In this document: one piece after another, positions 34,544 through 43,726 of the stretch
How the letters are laid out: each line of letters begins with the position of its first letter
Position numbering within the stretch: the first letter of the stretch is position 1
DNA from: an uncultured Clostridia bacterium
Lineage (GTDB): Bacteria > Bacillota > Clostridia > Oscillospirales > CAG-272
Length of the DNA stretch: 43,726 nt
Reading direction: 5' to 3'
NCBI GenBank assembly: GCA_944391815.1
Contig: CALXUV010000001.1
Span: 1 to 43,726, forward strand
Made by a program: the position numbers and the translations under genes
Notes under the pieces: model-generated
What the model was told of the DNA's origin: nothing
Databases searched by the model: none
Seen by the model: the letters and a program-made list of their open reading frames with translations, nothing else

Positions 34544-37492
34544 ATGCTGAGTATAGGGCTTGACATAGGATCAACCACAATAAAAAGCGCCGTAACCGAC
34601 GAAAACGGAAAACTTTTATACAACTCCTATGAAAGACATTATTCCGAAGTTCAGGATAAGGCGATAAAACTAATAGAGAAAATAAAAGACGAATTCAGTC
34701 TTGACGAAAGTTCGGAGGTAAATATCTGCATCTCCGGATCAGCCGGAATGGGATTTGCCGATGACATTGGTCTGCCGTTTGTGCAGGAGGTTTATGCGAC
34801 AAGGACAGCTGTTCTTAAACTTAACCCTGAAACGGATGCAGTAATCGAACTCGGAGGAGAGGATGCAAAAATTCTTTTTCTTACCGGAGAAGAGAGCGGG
34901 GAAAAAGAGCTTGAAGTAAGAATGAACGGCTCATGTGCCGGAGGAACGGGAGCATTTATAGACCAGATGGCAACGCTTCTCGGTATAACTCCGGACGAAA
35001 TGGACGAAGCCGCTAAAAAGCAGGAGAAAATTTACGTTATCGCTTCAAGATGCGGTGTGTTTGCCAAAAGTGACATACAGCCTTTACTTAACCAGGGAGC
35101 GAGGATATCTGATATATCGGCTTCAATTTATTACGCTGTTGTAAATCAGACTGTGGCAGGGCTGGCACAGGGTAGAGTAATAAAGGGCAAGGTGCTTTAC
35201 CTTGGCGGACCGCTTACGTTCCATTCGCAGCTGAGACTCGCTTTTGATAAAACACTCGGAATTAAGGGACTTTGTCCGGAAAATTCTCTTTGCTATGTTG
35301 CGTACGGAGCTGCTCTTGCGCCTGCGGAGAGAAGATACACTGTTTCCGAAATACTCGGTTTGCTGAAAAACAGAAAGCCTTCCGGAACGTATAAAGCCGC
35401 CGAACCGCTTTTTGAAAATGAGGAAGAGTACAGAGAATTTACCGAAAGACATTCTCTTGATAAAGTCGAAAGAGCTGACATAAAGGACGCAACTGACGGA
35501 GTTTATATAGGAATCGATGCCGGTTCAACGACACTCAAATGTGCGGTAATCGACAATAAAGGCAGACTTTTGCATTCGGTTTATATGCCTAACAGCGGAA
35601 ACCCGGTACCTCTTGTTCTTGAATTTCTTAAACATCTTTACAATGATAACCCGGGAATTAAAGTGCTGGGATCAGCCTCAACCGGTTACGGAGAAGAAAT
35701 AATAAAGAACGCGTTCGGAGTCGACATTGGTATAGTTGAAACTGTTGCGCATTTTTATGCCGCAAAGTATTTCAGACCGGAAGTTGATTTCATACTTGAT
35801 ATCGGCGGTCAGGATATTAAGTGTTTTAAGATTGCCAACGGAGCGATTGATAATATATTCCTGAACGAAGCATGCTCATCCGGTTGCGGATCCTTTCTGC
35901 AGACTTTTGCAGGTGCGCTTAATTATAACATTGCCGATTTTGCAAAGCTCGGACTTTTTGCAAAATCACCGGTTGAACTCGGTTCACGCTGCACCGTTTT
36001 CATGAATTCCTCGGTAAAACAGGCTCAGAAAGACGGGGCGACAATTGATAATATTTCTGCGGGACTTTCAATGTCGGTTGTAAAGAATGCGCTTTACAAA
36101 GTAATCAGAGCTACAACAAAGGATGCTTCTGTTTCGCTCGGAAAACATATAGTGGTTCAGGGAGGAACATTCTTTAACGACGCAGTTTTAAGAGCTTTTG
36201 AAAAAGAAATAGGCATGAATGTGGTAAGACCGGATATAGCAGGTCTTATGGGCGCTTACGGAGCCGCACTGTATGCCAGAGAAAAATTCAGGGGAAAGTC
36301 AACTCTTATCGGAAAAGACGACCTTGAAAGTTTTGTTCATGAGGTAAAGGCAACGACGTGCAAGGGTTGTACCAATCACTGCAAACTCACGATAAATACT
36401 TTCGGCACTGAAAACGGAGAGAAGAGAAGATTTATAGCAGGAAACCGCTGTGAAACACCGGTAACCGGAAAAAAGAGCGGCGACAGTGAGCTTAATCTCT
36501 ATCAGTACAAGCTTGATCTTCTTTCGCAGCTTGAAAGCAAACCCGGAAAGCTCGGTAAAATCGGGATACCGCTCGGACTTAATATGTACGAGCTTCTGCC
36601 TTTCTGGCACAGACTTCTTACCGATATAGGTTTTGAGGTTGTGATTTCGCCGGCATCAAACAGACAGCTATACCTCAGAGGACAGCAGACAATACCTTCT
36701 GATACCGTTTGTTTCCCGGCAAAGCTTATGCACGGACATGTTGAGTCGCTTATCGATATGGGTGTTGACACTGTATTTTATCCCTGTATGTCGTACAACC
36801 TCGACGAAGGGCTGGGAGATAATCATTATAACTGTCCGGTTGTGGCTTATTATCCCGAGGTTATCAAGGCAAATGTAAGGGATTTAAGAACAAGAACTTT
36901 TATATGCGATTATTTCGGACTGCACCGGCCGAAGGATTTTGCAAAGAAATTCACCGAAGCAATGAATAAGTATTATCCGGGAAAAATTTCATATCAGACT
37001 GTCAAGAAAGCATCAGAAAAAGCGTATTCCGAATACGAGGAATTTTTAAATAAGGTTGCTGAAAAGGGAAGAGAGATAACCGTTAAGGCAAGAAAAGAGG
37101 GAAAACCGATTATAGTACTTGCCGGAAGACCTTATCACATTGATCCCGAGATAAACCACGGAATTGACAAACTGATTTGTTCGCTCGGAGCTGCAGTTAT
37201 AACCGAAGACAGTATAAGCGGTGAAATGGAAAAATTCAGAGTCGGAGTGCTGAATCAGTGGACATATCACTCAAGACTTTACGCCGCGGCAAAATATATT
37301 GCGGATAAAAGCGATATGAATCTGGTACAGCTTGTATCATTCGGATGCGGACTTGACGCCATTACCACCGACGAAACAAGATCGATACTCGAAAGCGAAA
37401 ATAAGATATATACCCAGATCAAAATAGACGAAATAACAAACCTCGGAGCGGTGAAAATCAGGCTTCGCAGCCTGTTCTCCGCCATAAACTGA
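34544..37492 (+). CDS. Tandem BadF/HgdC-type acyl-CoA dehydratase activase with DUF2229 region
   Basis: A 982-residue protein with two ASKHA ATPase domains of the 2-hydroxyacyl-CoA dehydratase activator family. Domain 1 (about 1-265) has G-L-D-I-G-S-T-T and the cluster-binding Cys motifs S-C-A-G-G-T-G and S-R-C-G-V-F-A. Domain 2 (about 318-585) has G-I-D-A-G-S-T-T, A-C-S-S-G-C-G and S-R-C-T-V-F. A Cys cluster (C-K-G-C-T-N-H-C) follows near 608, then a DUF2229-like region to the end. Activators use ATP to push electrons through a [4Fe-4S] cluster onto a dehydratase or reductase. Many Clostridia have one protein of about 1,400 residues; here the rest is the next gene. The ATG at 34544 (AGAGG SD) is preferred to 34520, which overlaps the upstream stop. 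Physiological partner unknown. Confidence 0.88.
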   Translation: MLSIGLDIGSTTIKSAVTDENGKLLYNSYERHYSEVQDKAIKLIEKIKDEFSLDESSEVNICISGSAGMGFADDIGLPFVQEVYATRTAVLKLNPETDAVIELGGEDAKILFLTGEESGEKELEVRMNGSCAGGTGAFIDQMATLLGITPDEMDEAAKKQEKIYVIASRCGVFAKSDIQPLLNQGARISDISASIYYAVVNQTVAGLAQGRVIKGKVLYLGGPLTFHSQLRLAFDKTLGIKGLCPENSLCYVAYGAALAPAERRYTVSEILGLLKNRKPSGTYKAAEPLFENEEEYREFTERHSLDKVERADIKDATDGVYIGIDAGSTTLKCAVIDNKGRLLHSVYMPNSGNPVPLVLEFLKHLYNDNPGIKVLGSASTGYGEEIIKNAFGVDIGIVETVAHFYAAKYFRPEVDFILDIGGQDIKCFKIANGAIDNIFLNEACSSGCGSFLQTFAGALNYNIADFAKLGLFAKSPVELGSRCTVFMNSSVKQAQKDGATIDNISAGLSMSVVKNALYKVIRATTKDASVSLGKHIVVQGGTFFNDAVLRAFEKEIGMNVVRPDIAGLMGAYGAALYAREKFRGKSTLIGKDDLESFVHEVKATTCKGCTNHCKLTINTFGTENGEKRRFIAGNRCETPVTGKKSGDSELNLYQYKLDLLSQLESKPGKLGKIGIPLGLNMYELLPFWHRLLTDIGFEVVISPASNRQLYLRGQQTIPSDTVCFPAKLMHGHVESLIDMGVDTVFYPCMSYNLDEGLGDNHYNCPVVAYYPEVIKANVRDLRTRTFICDYFGLHRPKDFAKKFTEAMNKYYPGKISYQTVKKASEKAYSEYEEFLNKVAEKGREITVKARKEGKPIIVLAGRPYHIDPEINHGIDKLICSLGAAVITEDSISGEMEKFRVGVLNQWTYHSRLYAAAKYIADKSDMNLVQLVSFGCGLDAITTDETRSILESENKIYTQIKIDEITNLGAVKIRLRSLFSAIN

Positions 37493-37507
37493 GTGAAAGG
37501 CAAAACA

Positions 37508-38785
37508 ATGAAAGAAATAAAAACACACGTAGAGCCGCATTTGCCGTTCACCGGCGATATGAAAAAGAAATATAAAATACTTATACCGGATATGCTGCCG
37601 GTTCACTTTGCCATACTCCGTGAAGTATTCACAAGTTACGGCTATAATCTTGAAATTCTGAAAAACACCGGACCTTCTGTAGCGGTAGAGGGGCTTAAAT
37701 ATGTCCATAACGACACTTGTTACCCGGCGCTGCTTGTAATAGGTCAGATGATAGACGCTCTTAATACCGGAAAATATGATCTTGACAGCACTGCGGTAAT
37801 GATAACACAGACCGGGGGCGGTTGCCGTGCATCCAATTACATTCATCTTCTCCGTAAAGCTATGAAAAAAGCGGGTTACGGAAAAGTTCCGGTAATTTCA
37901 CTGAATATTTCCGGACTTGAAAAGGGAAGCAGCCTGAAGCTGACTATTCCGATGCTTGTAAAGATGCTTTGCGCACTTTGTTACGGAGATCTTATAACTT
38001 TGCTTAAAAATCAGACCGAACCGTATGAAACAGTAGCGGGCGCATCACAGAAAGCGACCGAAAAATGGACAAAAGAGATAGCCGAACAGCTTAAAAAAGG
38101 AAAAGGCTGGTCGTCGAAAGCTTTTGAAAAGAACATGAACGGAATTGCGTCTGATTTTGCGGCAATAGAAAGAAAAGTCACTCCAAAAGTAAAGGTAGGG
38201 GTAGTAGGGGAAATATATGTAAAGTATTCCGCTCTTGCCAATAACAATCTTGAAGAGTTCCTTCGCAGTCAGGACTGCGAGGTAAACGTCCCCGGCATAA
38301 TGGCGTTTATATGCTTCAAAATCGACAACAGAATCGAGGACATAAAACTTTACGGCGGAAGTATGCTGAAAAAAGCGGTTTGCAATCTGCTGCTCGGCAA
38401 AGTAAAGAACATAGAATCAATAATGCATTCGGTAATGAAAAATTACAAACAGTATCAGATGCCGGCGACATACGAACACCTCAAAGAAATGGTTTCCGGA
38501 GTAATCGGATACGGAGCCAAGATGGGAGAGGGCTGGCTTCTTACCGCAGAAATGGTGGAGCTTATCAAAAGCGGATATGAAAACATTGTATGCGCACAGC
38601 CGTTCGGATGTCTGCCTAATCACATAGTCGGCAAAGGAATGGTAAGAAAACTGCGTTCACTTTACCCGACCGCAAACATAGTTCCGATAGATTATGACCC
38701 GGGAGCCACCAGAGTAAATCAGGAAAACAGAATCAAACTTATGCTCGCAGTGGCAAAAGAGAGAATGCAGTCAGGCGAAAATTAA
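37508..38785 (+). CDS. HgdB-like 2-hydroxyacyl-CoA dehydratase-related subunit
   Basis: A 425-residue protein related to the dehydratase component (HgdB/DUF2229 C-terminal part) of the preceding activase. Conserved-looking Cys sites: N-D-T-C-Y-P-A (about 66-72), G-G-G-C-R-A-S-N (about 104-111) and C-A-Q-P-F-G-C-L-P-N-H (about 361-371), which could hold a [4Fe-4S] cluster. It starts 15 bases after the activase stop with an AAAGG SD, so the two are cotranscribed and probably form one complex; together they equal the single large protein of many Clostridia. The real reaction is unknown; neither acyl-CoA transferase nor a classical dehydratase alpha/beta pair is nearby. Confidence 0.83.
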   Translation: MKEIKTHVEPHLPFTGDMKKKYKILIPDMLPVHFAILREVFTSYGYNLEILKNTGPSVAVEGLKYVHNDTCYPALLVIGQMIDALNTGKYDLDSTAVMITQTGGGCRASNYIHLLRKAMKKAGYGKVPVISLNISGLEKGSSLKLTIPMLVKMLCALCYGDLITLLKNQTEPYETVAGASQKATEKWTKEIAEQLKKGKGWSSKAFEKNMNGIASDFAAIERKVTPKVKVGVVGEIYVKYSALANNNLEEFLRSQDCEVNVPGIMAFICFKIDNRIEDIKLYGGSMLKKAVCNLLLGKVKNIESIMHSVMKNYKQYQMPATYEHLKEMVSGVIGYGAKMGEGWLLTAEMVELIKSGYENIVCAQPFGCLPNHIVGKGMVRKLRSLYPTANIVPIDYDPGATRVNQENRIKLMLAVAKERMQSGEN

Positions 38786-38804
38786 AGAAAAACAGCGTAA
38801 ATTG

Positions 38805-38833
38805 TTGACAGATGTCACAAAATAGTATATAAT
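38805..38833 (+). promoter_or_regulatory. Promoter of upp
   Basis: TTGACA (38805-38810), 17-base spacer, TATAAT (38828-38833), about 30 bases before the ATG. Both boxes are consensus. Confidence 0.88.
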
Positions 38834-38862
38834 TTTAGAAAAAAAGAAACGGGGACGTATAA

Positions 38863-39492
<630 letters not shown>

Positions 39493-39534
39493 TAATTTTA
39501 AAAACAGTAAAGCGGTAAGAAAACCGGAGCGGGT

Positions 39535-40503
39535 ATGTACAAAAGTTATACAGTCGGCGAAAACGATAAAGGACAGAGAATAGATAAGTTTATAACGAAA
39601 ACAATCAAAGCTCTTCCGCAGTCAATGATGTACAAGGCGTTCAGAACCAAAAAAATTAAACTGAACGGAAAGAAAACGGAAATAAACAAAAGGCTTGAGC
39701 TTGGTGACGTAGTCGAAGTATTCCTGAAAGACGATTTTTTTGTCACAGACGGAGAAGAAAGTATATATAAGAAAATAATCCCGGCGATCAAGGTCGTTTA
39801 TGAAGACGAAAATATCATTGTCTGTAATAAAAAGCCCGGGATGCTTGTTCATTCTGACGACAGCGAGGGCGTAAATACACTTATAAATCATATACAGGCG
39901 TATCTCTACCGCAAAGGTGAATATGACGGAGATAGAGAAAACAGCTTTGCGCCTGCCCTCTGCAACAGGATAGACAGAAATACTGCCGGACTTGTCATAG
40001 CTGCAAAAAACGCAGAGGCTTTGAGAGTTATAAACGAAAAGATAAGAAACGGCCAGATAACCAAGAAGTATGTCTGCGCAGTGCACGGAATCCCGGAAAA
40101 GAAAAAGGAAGTACTGCACGGATATATAATAAAGGATGAAAAGGAAAACGAAGTAAAAGTTTTTGCCGAAAAGCCGGCAAACGGAAATTTCCGCACAATA
40201 GTAACCGAATATTCCGTGCTCAGGGAAAAAGACGGAAATGCGCTCCTTGAAGTTCGGCTTATAACAGGAAGAACGCATCAGATCAGAGCGCATATGGCAT
40301 TTATCGGACATCCATTGCTCGGTGACGGAAAATACGGTATAAGCCGTGAAGACAGAAAAAAAGGTTATAAATATCAGGCACTTTGTTCAAGGTATATCCG
40401 TTTTGACTTCAGTACGGAAGAAAAGACCATTCTCGATTGTCTCAGAGGAAAGGAAATATCTATTCCTCTTTCGGATATATGGTTTGTAAAAGAATTCATA
40501 TAG
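39535..40503 (+). CDS. RluA-family 23S/tRNA pseudouridine synthase
   Basis: A 322-residue enzyme with an N-terminal S4 RNA-binding domain (about 12-75) and the RluA catalytic domain. The catalytic Asp lies in N-R-I-D-R-N-T-A-G-L (about 141-150; most relatives have H-R-L-D). The later R-T-H-Q-I-R-A-H (about 246-253) is a family hallmark. It isomerises uridines in rRNA or tRNA; the exact position cannot be read from sequence. It is probably transcribed with upp. The start ATG has a weak GGAGCGGG SD. Confidence 0.9.
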   Translation: MYKSYTVGENDKGQRIDKFITKTIKALPQSMMYKAFRTKKIKLNGKKTEINKRLELGDVVEVFLKDDFFVTDGEESIYKKIIPAIKVVYEDENIIVCNKKPGMLVHSDDSEGVNTLINHIQAYLYRKGEYDGDRENSFAPALCNRIDRNTAGLVIAAKNAEALRVINEKIRNGQITKKYVCAVHGIPEKKKEVLHGYIIKDEKENEVKVFAEKPANGNFRTIVTEYSVLREKDGNALLEVRLITGRTHQIRAHMAFIGHPLLGDGKYGISREDRKKGYKYQALCSRYIRFDFSTEEKTILDCLRGKEISIPLSDIWFVKEFI

Positions 40504-40599
40504 GTGTACGACGGAAGTTTTATATTACTGATTTATGAAGTTTTCAGTCGTGGCAGCCGATTTACATCACAATAAATAAGATAGTTCGGGAGTTAAACA

Positions 40600-41241
40600 A
40601 TGAATATTAACGGAATTAAAGCGAATTTTCTCGGCGACAGCATCACAGAAGGAGTCGGAACTTCGGCGCGTAATAAAATATACCATGCGCTGCTTGCCGA
40701 AAAGTGCGGCTTTTCGGTGTGCAGAAACTACGGTATCAGCGCCACGAGGTTAGCAAGGCAGAAGGTGGAAAAGCATCTGCCGACTCCGGACACTGATTTC
40801 TGTAACAGATTTTCATCAATGGATGACGATGCCGATCTTATCGTAGTGTTCGGTGGCACAAACGATTTCGGGCACGGCGACGCTCCCGTCGGAAGTCCCT
40901 CCGACAGAACTCCGGAGACATTTTACGGTGCGTGCCATTTTCTTATGTCAGGACTGCTTGAAAAGTATCCGCAGTCAAGAATCGTGATAATGACTCCGCT
41001 TCACAGGGCAAGCGAGAACTGTCCGAAAGCCGACGGAAGCGTTCTTTACGATTACGTCAGAATATTAAGAGAGGTGGCGGAATATTATTCATTGCCGGTA
41101 CTCGATCTGTGGTCGCTTTCGGGAATTCAGCCATGTGTTGAGAAGATCAGAGAAATGTACTGTCCCGACGGACTTCATCCCAATGACAGAGGTCATGAAA
41201 GAATAGCCGGACTTCTTGAAGAATTCCTTAAAACCCTGTAA
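40600..41241 (+). CDS. SGNH/GDSL-family hydrolase
   Basis: A 213-residue esterase-like protein. Block I is G-D-S-I-T (13-17, nucleophile Ser), block II-like Gly lies near 46, block III is G-G-T-N-D (86-90) and block V is D-G-L-H-P-N (195-200, catalytic Asp and His). No signal peptide is seen, so it is cytoplasmic. Such enzymes often remove acetyl groups from sugars. It may be expressed with the sugar isomerase-like gene that starts 57 bases downstream. SD GGGAG. Confidence 0.88.
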   Translation: MNINGIKANFLGDSITEGVGTSARNKIYHALLAEKCGFSVCRNYGISATRLARQKVEKHLPTPDTDFCNRFSSMDDDADLIVVFGGTNDFGHGDAPVGSPSDRTPETFYGACHFLMSGLLEKYPQSRIVIMTPLHRASENCPKADGSVLYDYVRILREVAEYYSLPVLDLWSLSGIQPCVEKIREMYCPDGLHPNDRGHERIAGLLEEFLKTL

Positions 41242-41298
41242 TACGTATATAATTCTTTGAAAGTTGACAGCTTTCAGAATAAAGAGGAGGAAATAATA

Positions 41299-42141
41299 AT
41301 GAAAATCGGAGCAATGATGGACAGCTTCCGTTTGCCGACAAAGGAAGCGATAAAAAAAGTTAAAGAGGTCGGAGCGTCAGGATTTCAGATGTATTCGACA
41401 AGCGGTGAAAACTCACCGGAAAACCTCACAAAGGAAAAGAGAAAAGAGCTTCTTGCTTACATAAAGGACTGCGGGCTCAGAGTCAGTGCAATTTGCGGAG
41501 ACCTCGGACACGGCTTCGGAGACTCTGAAAAAAATCCGCAGCTTATAGAAAAGTCAAAGAGAATACTCGAACTCGCCAAGGACCTTGAAACCGATGTGGT
41601 GACTACTCACATAGGCGTAGTGCCGTCCGACGAAAATCATCCCAGATATGAGATAATGCAGAAAGCTTGCCGTGAGCTTGCAGAGGCGGCGGATTCTATG
41701 GAGGCGCATTTTGCAGTTGAAACCGGTCCTGAAACGGCAATTACTCTGAAAAAATTTCTTGATTCACTTCAATCGAAAGGTGTCGCCGTCAACCTTGATC
41801 CTGCAAACCTTGTTATGGTTACGGGTGACGATCCTGTCAAGGCGGTTTATACACTTAAGGATTATATAGTCCACACACACGCAAAGGACGGCAAAAAGCT
41901 GTACGACAAGGATCCGGAAATCATTTACGGTATAAAGCCGGGCGACGCACTTGTTACCAGCCCTGCGTTTATTGAGCTTCCGCTCGGAGAAGGTTCGGTG
42001 GATTTTCCTGCATATCTTGCCGCATTGGCAGATATCGGATATGACGGTTACCTTACAATAGAGAGAGAAGTCGGTAGCTCTCCTGAAAAGGATATAGCCA
42101 TGGCGGTAAGATTCCTTGAGGATAAGCTCAGACAGCTTTGA
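41299..42141 (+). CDS. Sugar-phosphate isomerase/epimerase (xylose-isomerase-like TIM barrel)
   Basis: A 280-residue AP-endonuclease-2/IolE-type TIM barrel. Probable metal ligands lie in V-E-T-G-P-E (Glu), N-L-D-P-A-N (Asp), H-T-H-A-K-D (His) and a C-terminal E-R-E. These enzymes interconvert keto- and aldo-sugars or epimerise them; the substrate is unknown. The ATG at 41299 is preferred because AGAGGAGG lies 8 bases upstream; the in-frame ATG at 41257 has no SD. A terminator follows. Confidence 0.88.
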   Translation: MKIGAMMDSFRLPTKEAIKKVKEVGASGFQMYSTSGENSPENLTKEKRKELLAYIKDCGLRVSAICGDLGHGFGDSEKNPQLIEKSKRILELAKDLETDVVTTHIGVVPSDENHPRYEIMQKACRELAEAADSMEAHFAVETGPETAITLKKFLDSLQSKGVAVNLDPANLVMVTGDDPVKAVYTLKDYIVHTHAKDGKKLYDKDPEIIYGIKPGDALVTSPAFIELPLGEGSVDFPAYLAALADIGYDGYLTIEREVGSSPEKDIAMAVRFLEDKLRQL

Positions 42142-42245
42142 AAAATAACCATAAGCTGCAAAGCTTTTACCAAAGTCCGGATTACAACGGAAAGCAAACT
42201 TAATAATTAAATCAAAACGTACGGAATTCTAAAAAATCAGAAATA

Positions 42246-42294
42246 AAAAATCCCCGATAGCAAAAGTCGATTTGACTTATTTTCGGGGATTTTT
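42246..42294. terminator. Bidirectional terminator between convergent genes
   Basis: A 12-bp stem AAAAATCCCCGA/TCGGGGATTTTT with an inner AAGTC/GACTT helix. It gives T-runs on both strands, serving the isomerase (plus) and the HAD gene (minus). Confidence 0.92.
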
Positions 42295-42311
42295 CAATTT
42301 TTAAAACCGGT

Positions 42312-43124
42312 TTATTTCTTTTCGAACAGATAAGAAAAAGAATCGTCATTCAGAAGTTTGTTTATAATAACGGCTACGCCGTCATTTTCACAATTTTCTG
42401 TTACTATGTCGCAAATATTTTTTACTTCGGTCGGACTGTTGCCCATTGCCACAGAAATTCCGGCATACTTAAGCATTTCAAAGTCATTCATCGAATCTCC
42501 GACAGCAACGGAAAGACGGTGGTCAAGATTAAGCTTCTGCTCTGTAAGCATTATTGCATTTCCTTTGTCGCAGCCGAGCGGAACGCACTCAACATAACCG
42601 GGCAGTATCATTACCTTGAACTCGTCTCTCAGCATATTCAGAAATTCTTCACGTTGACGGTCATTGTTATGCAGAGAAAATTTGTTTATAGGCGGGAGAT
42701 TCGTATTTTTTCTGAAAAAGTCAGAAGAGGTGACACGCAAAAAGCCGTGTTTGTCAAACCATTCCTGAGGCTCTCCGATGAAAAACATTTCATCTCTTCC
42801 TTCAAAAATCAGATCGGCAGACAGTTTCATATCAAAAAATGCGTCGGTAATCCGTATAAGCGTCTCTTTTGACAGATATTTTTCAAAAACGGTGTTTCCG
42901 TCGTACTGAATAAAAGTGCCGCATCCACAGCAGAACCCATCAAACAGTCCTGACTTTTTTATCTGATCAGGAATATAAGAGAGAGTTCTTCCGGTATTGA
43001 TAAAGGCTTTGCAACCGTTTGATCTTGCAAGCCTTATCGAATCACAGACAGCGTCTGACGGAAAGTCCTGTCCTTTTCCGAGAATTGTGCCGTCAATATC
43101 AAGAAAAAAATTGAATTTGCTCAT
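42312..43124 (-). CDS. Cof-type HAD-family phosphatase
   Basis: A 270-residue phosphatase. Motif I is D-I-D-G-T-I (8-13, nucleophile Asp), motif II T-G-R (about 46-48), motif III the Lys of C-D-K-G-N-A (about 187) and motif IV G-D-S-M-N-D (about 209-214), with a Cof-type cap between II and III. These enzymes dephosphorylate sugar phosphates or flavin/PLP-like compounds. The ATG at 43124 overlaps the stop of the upstream gene by one base (T-A-A-T-G), showing translational coupling; the longer frame from 43223 lies inside that gene and is rejected. Confidence 0.92.
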   Translation of the reverse strand: MSKFNFFLDIDGTILGKGQDFPSDAVCDSIRLARSNGCKAFINTGRTLSYIPDQIKKSGLFDGFCCGCGTFIQYDGNTVFEKYLSKETLIRITDAFFDMKLSADLIFEGRDEMFFIGEPQEWFDKHGFLRVTSSDFFRKNTNLPPINKFSLHNNDRQREEFLNMLRDEFKVMILPGYVECVPLGCDKGNAIMLTEQKLNLDHRLSVAVGDSMNDFEMLKYAGISVAMGNSPTEVKNICDIVTENCENDGVAVIINKLLNDDSFSYLFEKK

Positions 43125-43726
43125 TATATTATTCCCGCTATTTTGTACATAGTATCTCTTATTACAGGGTGAACATCTGTGTAAACCCAACCGTGTCCGA
43201 GAACATTCTGAGCATAAACACATGTAAGGTGATGATGTGCATCAATACCGACATAAGTACCGGCGGCACCGTCCCAACCGAATTCAAAATCCGTAGGAGC
43301 GTCTGATTGAGCAGCTTTCGGATCAAGCATAGTCCTTACGCCGAAGGCATATCCGTATCCGGGTTTATTTCCTCCCGGATAAATGGTTTCATTCTGATTT
43401 GACCTCATAAGCTCAACGGTTTCCGGCTTTAATACACGGTAGCCGTTGTAGGCAGTACCGTTACATGCAAGAGCGTCTGAGAAAAGAACGTAATCATTTA
43501 CCGTCGAAATAAGTCCGGCACCACCGCTCTGATAATTTTTACCGAGAATGAAAACGCATTTAAGCGGGGCGGGAACGTATTTATCCTGACTCAGGTTATA
43601 AAGCGTGGCAAACCGGCTTTTATCGGAATTTTCAAAATCAAAAGTTGTGCTTGTCATACCGAGCGGATCGAAAATTTCTTTTTTAAGGCAATCTCCGAAT
43701 TTCATCTGACTTGCCACTTCTATGAC
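43124..43726 (-). CDS. Serine hydrolase, beta-lactamase (class C/penicillin-binding) family, C-terminal part
   Basis: The last 200 residues of a gene that continues past the right edge. Family features: D-P-L-G-M-T-S-T-T-F (the typical P-L-G-M-x-x-T), Q-S-G-G-A-G-L-I-S-T-V-N-D-Y, and near the end G-W-D-G-A-A-G-T-Y in the place of the H/K-T-G motif. The S-x-x-K nucleophile would lie outside the window. Such proteins are esterases, D-amino-acid peptidases or beta-lactamase relatives. The frame is open to base 43726. Confidence 0.85.
   Translation of the reverse strand, partial: VIEVASQMKFGDCLKKEIFDPLGMTSTTFDFENSDKSRFATLYNLSQDKYVPAPLKCVFILGKNYQSGGAGLISTVNDYVLFSDALACNGTAYNGYRVLKPETVELMRSNQNETIYPGGNKPGYGYAFGVRTMLDPKAAQSDAPTDFEFGWDGAAGTYVGIDAHHHLTCVYAQNVLGHGWVYTDVHPVIRDTMYKIAGII

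Noticed and set aside
33606-34580. 324-residue ORF on the minus strand
   Set aside because: Antisense to the topoisomerase-like gene, whose motifs are intact; no family features.
37485-37515. Possible frameshift joining the activase and HgdB-like genes
   Set aside because: The second gene has its own ATG and AAAGG SD, and both ends look complete, so a natural split is more likely.

Overview
This is a chromosomal stretch from a low-to-mid G+C Gram-positive anaerobe, most likely a gut or rumen member of the class Clostridia (Oscillospirales-like). The reasons are frequent AGA and ATA codons, clear SD sites with sigma-A promoters of the TTGACA-17-TATAAT type, a CIRCE element in front of groESL, Bacillus-type Pho boxes, a glycyl-radical enzyme activase, a BadF/HgdB-type dehydratase activation pair and several carbohydrate-active enzymes. 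I see no phage, IS element, CRISPR array or rRNA. The one RNA gene found is a tRNA-Val(GAC).

Layout. Positions 1-5,160, mostly minus strand: the start of a gene leaving the left edge, a polysaccharide-deacetylase-like lipoprotein, a remnant (or stand-alone domain) of a glycyl radical enzyme, its activating enzyme, a KdgK-type sugar kinase and tRNA-Val. Positions 5,260-10,436, plus strand: two tandem 616-residue heparinase II/III-family proteins whose 3' ends look homogenised, then a GH43 glycosidase pseudogene bracketed by GC-rich hairpins. With KdgK this suggests uronate-rich polysaccharide use. Positions 10,460-13,892: purB and fhs. Positions 14,019-16,430: an acidic protein of unknown function overlapping a membrane-anchored leucine-rich-repeat protein. 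Positions 16,476-17,327, minus: a DUF11 protein.

Positions 17,453-24,525 hold a self-contained phosphate module, pstS-pstC-pstA-pstB-phoU-phoP-phoR, behind a promoter with direct TTAACA repeats. Its PstS is circularly permuted: the half that is normally C-terminal comes first. Positions 24,696-32,354, minus: an esterase-like hydrolase, an MFS transporter whose promoter carries AGTCTGA motifs in a 24-bp register, groES-groEL, ftsZ (with an unusual proline-rich N-terminal extension and atypical C-terminus) and a small membrane protein. Positions 32,416-42,141, plus: a divergent GyrB/ParE-like topoisomerase subunit with no A subunit beside it, a two-gene BadF/HgdB-type unit, upp, an RluA-family pseudouridine synthase, an SGNH hydrolase and a TIM-barrel sugar isomerase/epimerase. 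The right end, minus, has a Cof-type HAD phosphatase coupled to a serine hydrolase that leaves the window.

Most of the window is ordinary housekeeping and metabolic DNA. The best candidates for something unusual are the permuted PstS, the isolated glycyl-radical domain beside its activase, the modified FtsZ, the partnerless topoisomerase subunit, the acidic/LRR gene pair, and the 24-bp phased operator-like repeats. All functions are inferred by reading the protein sequences; no database search was run.
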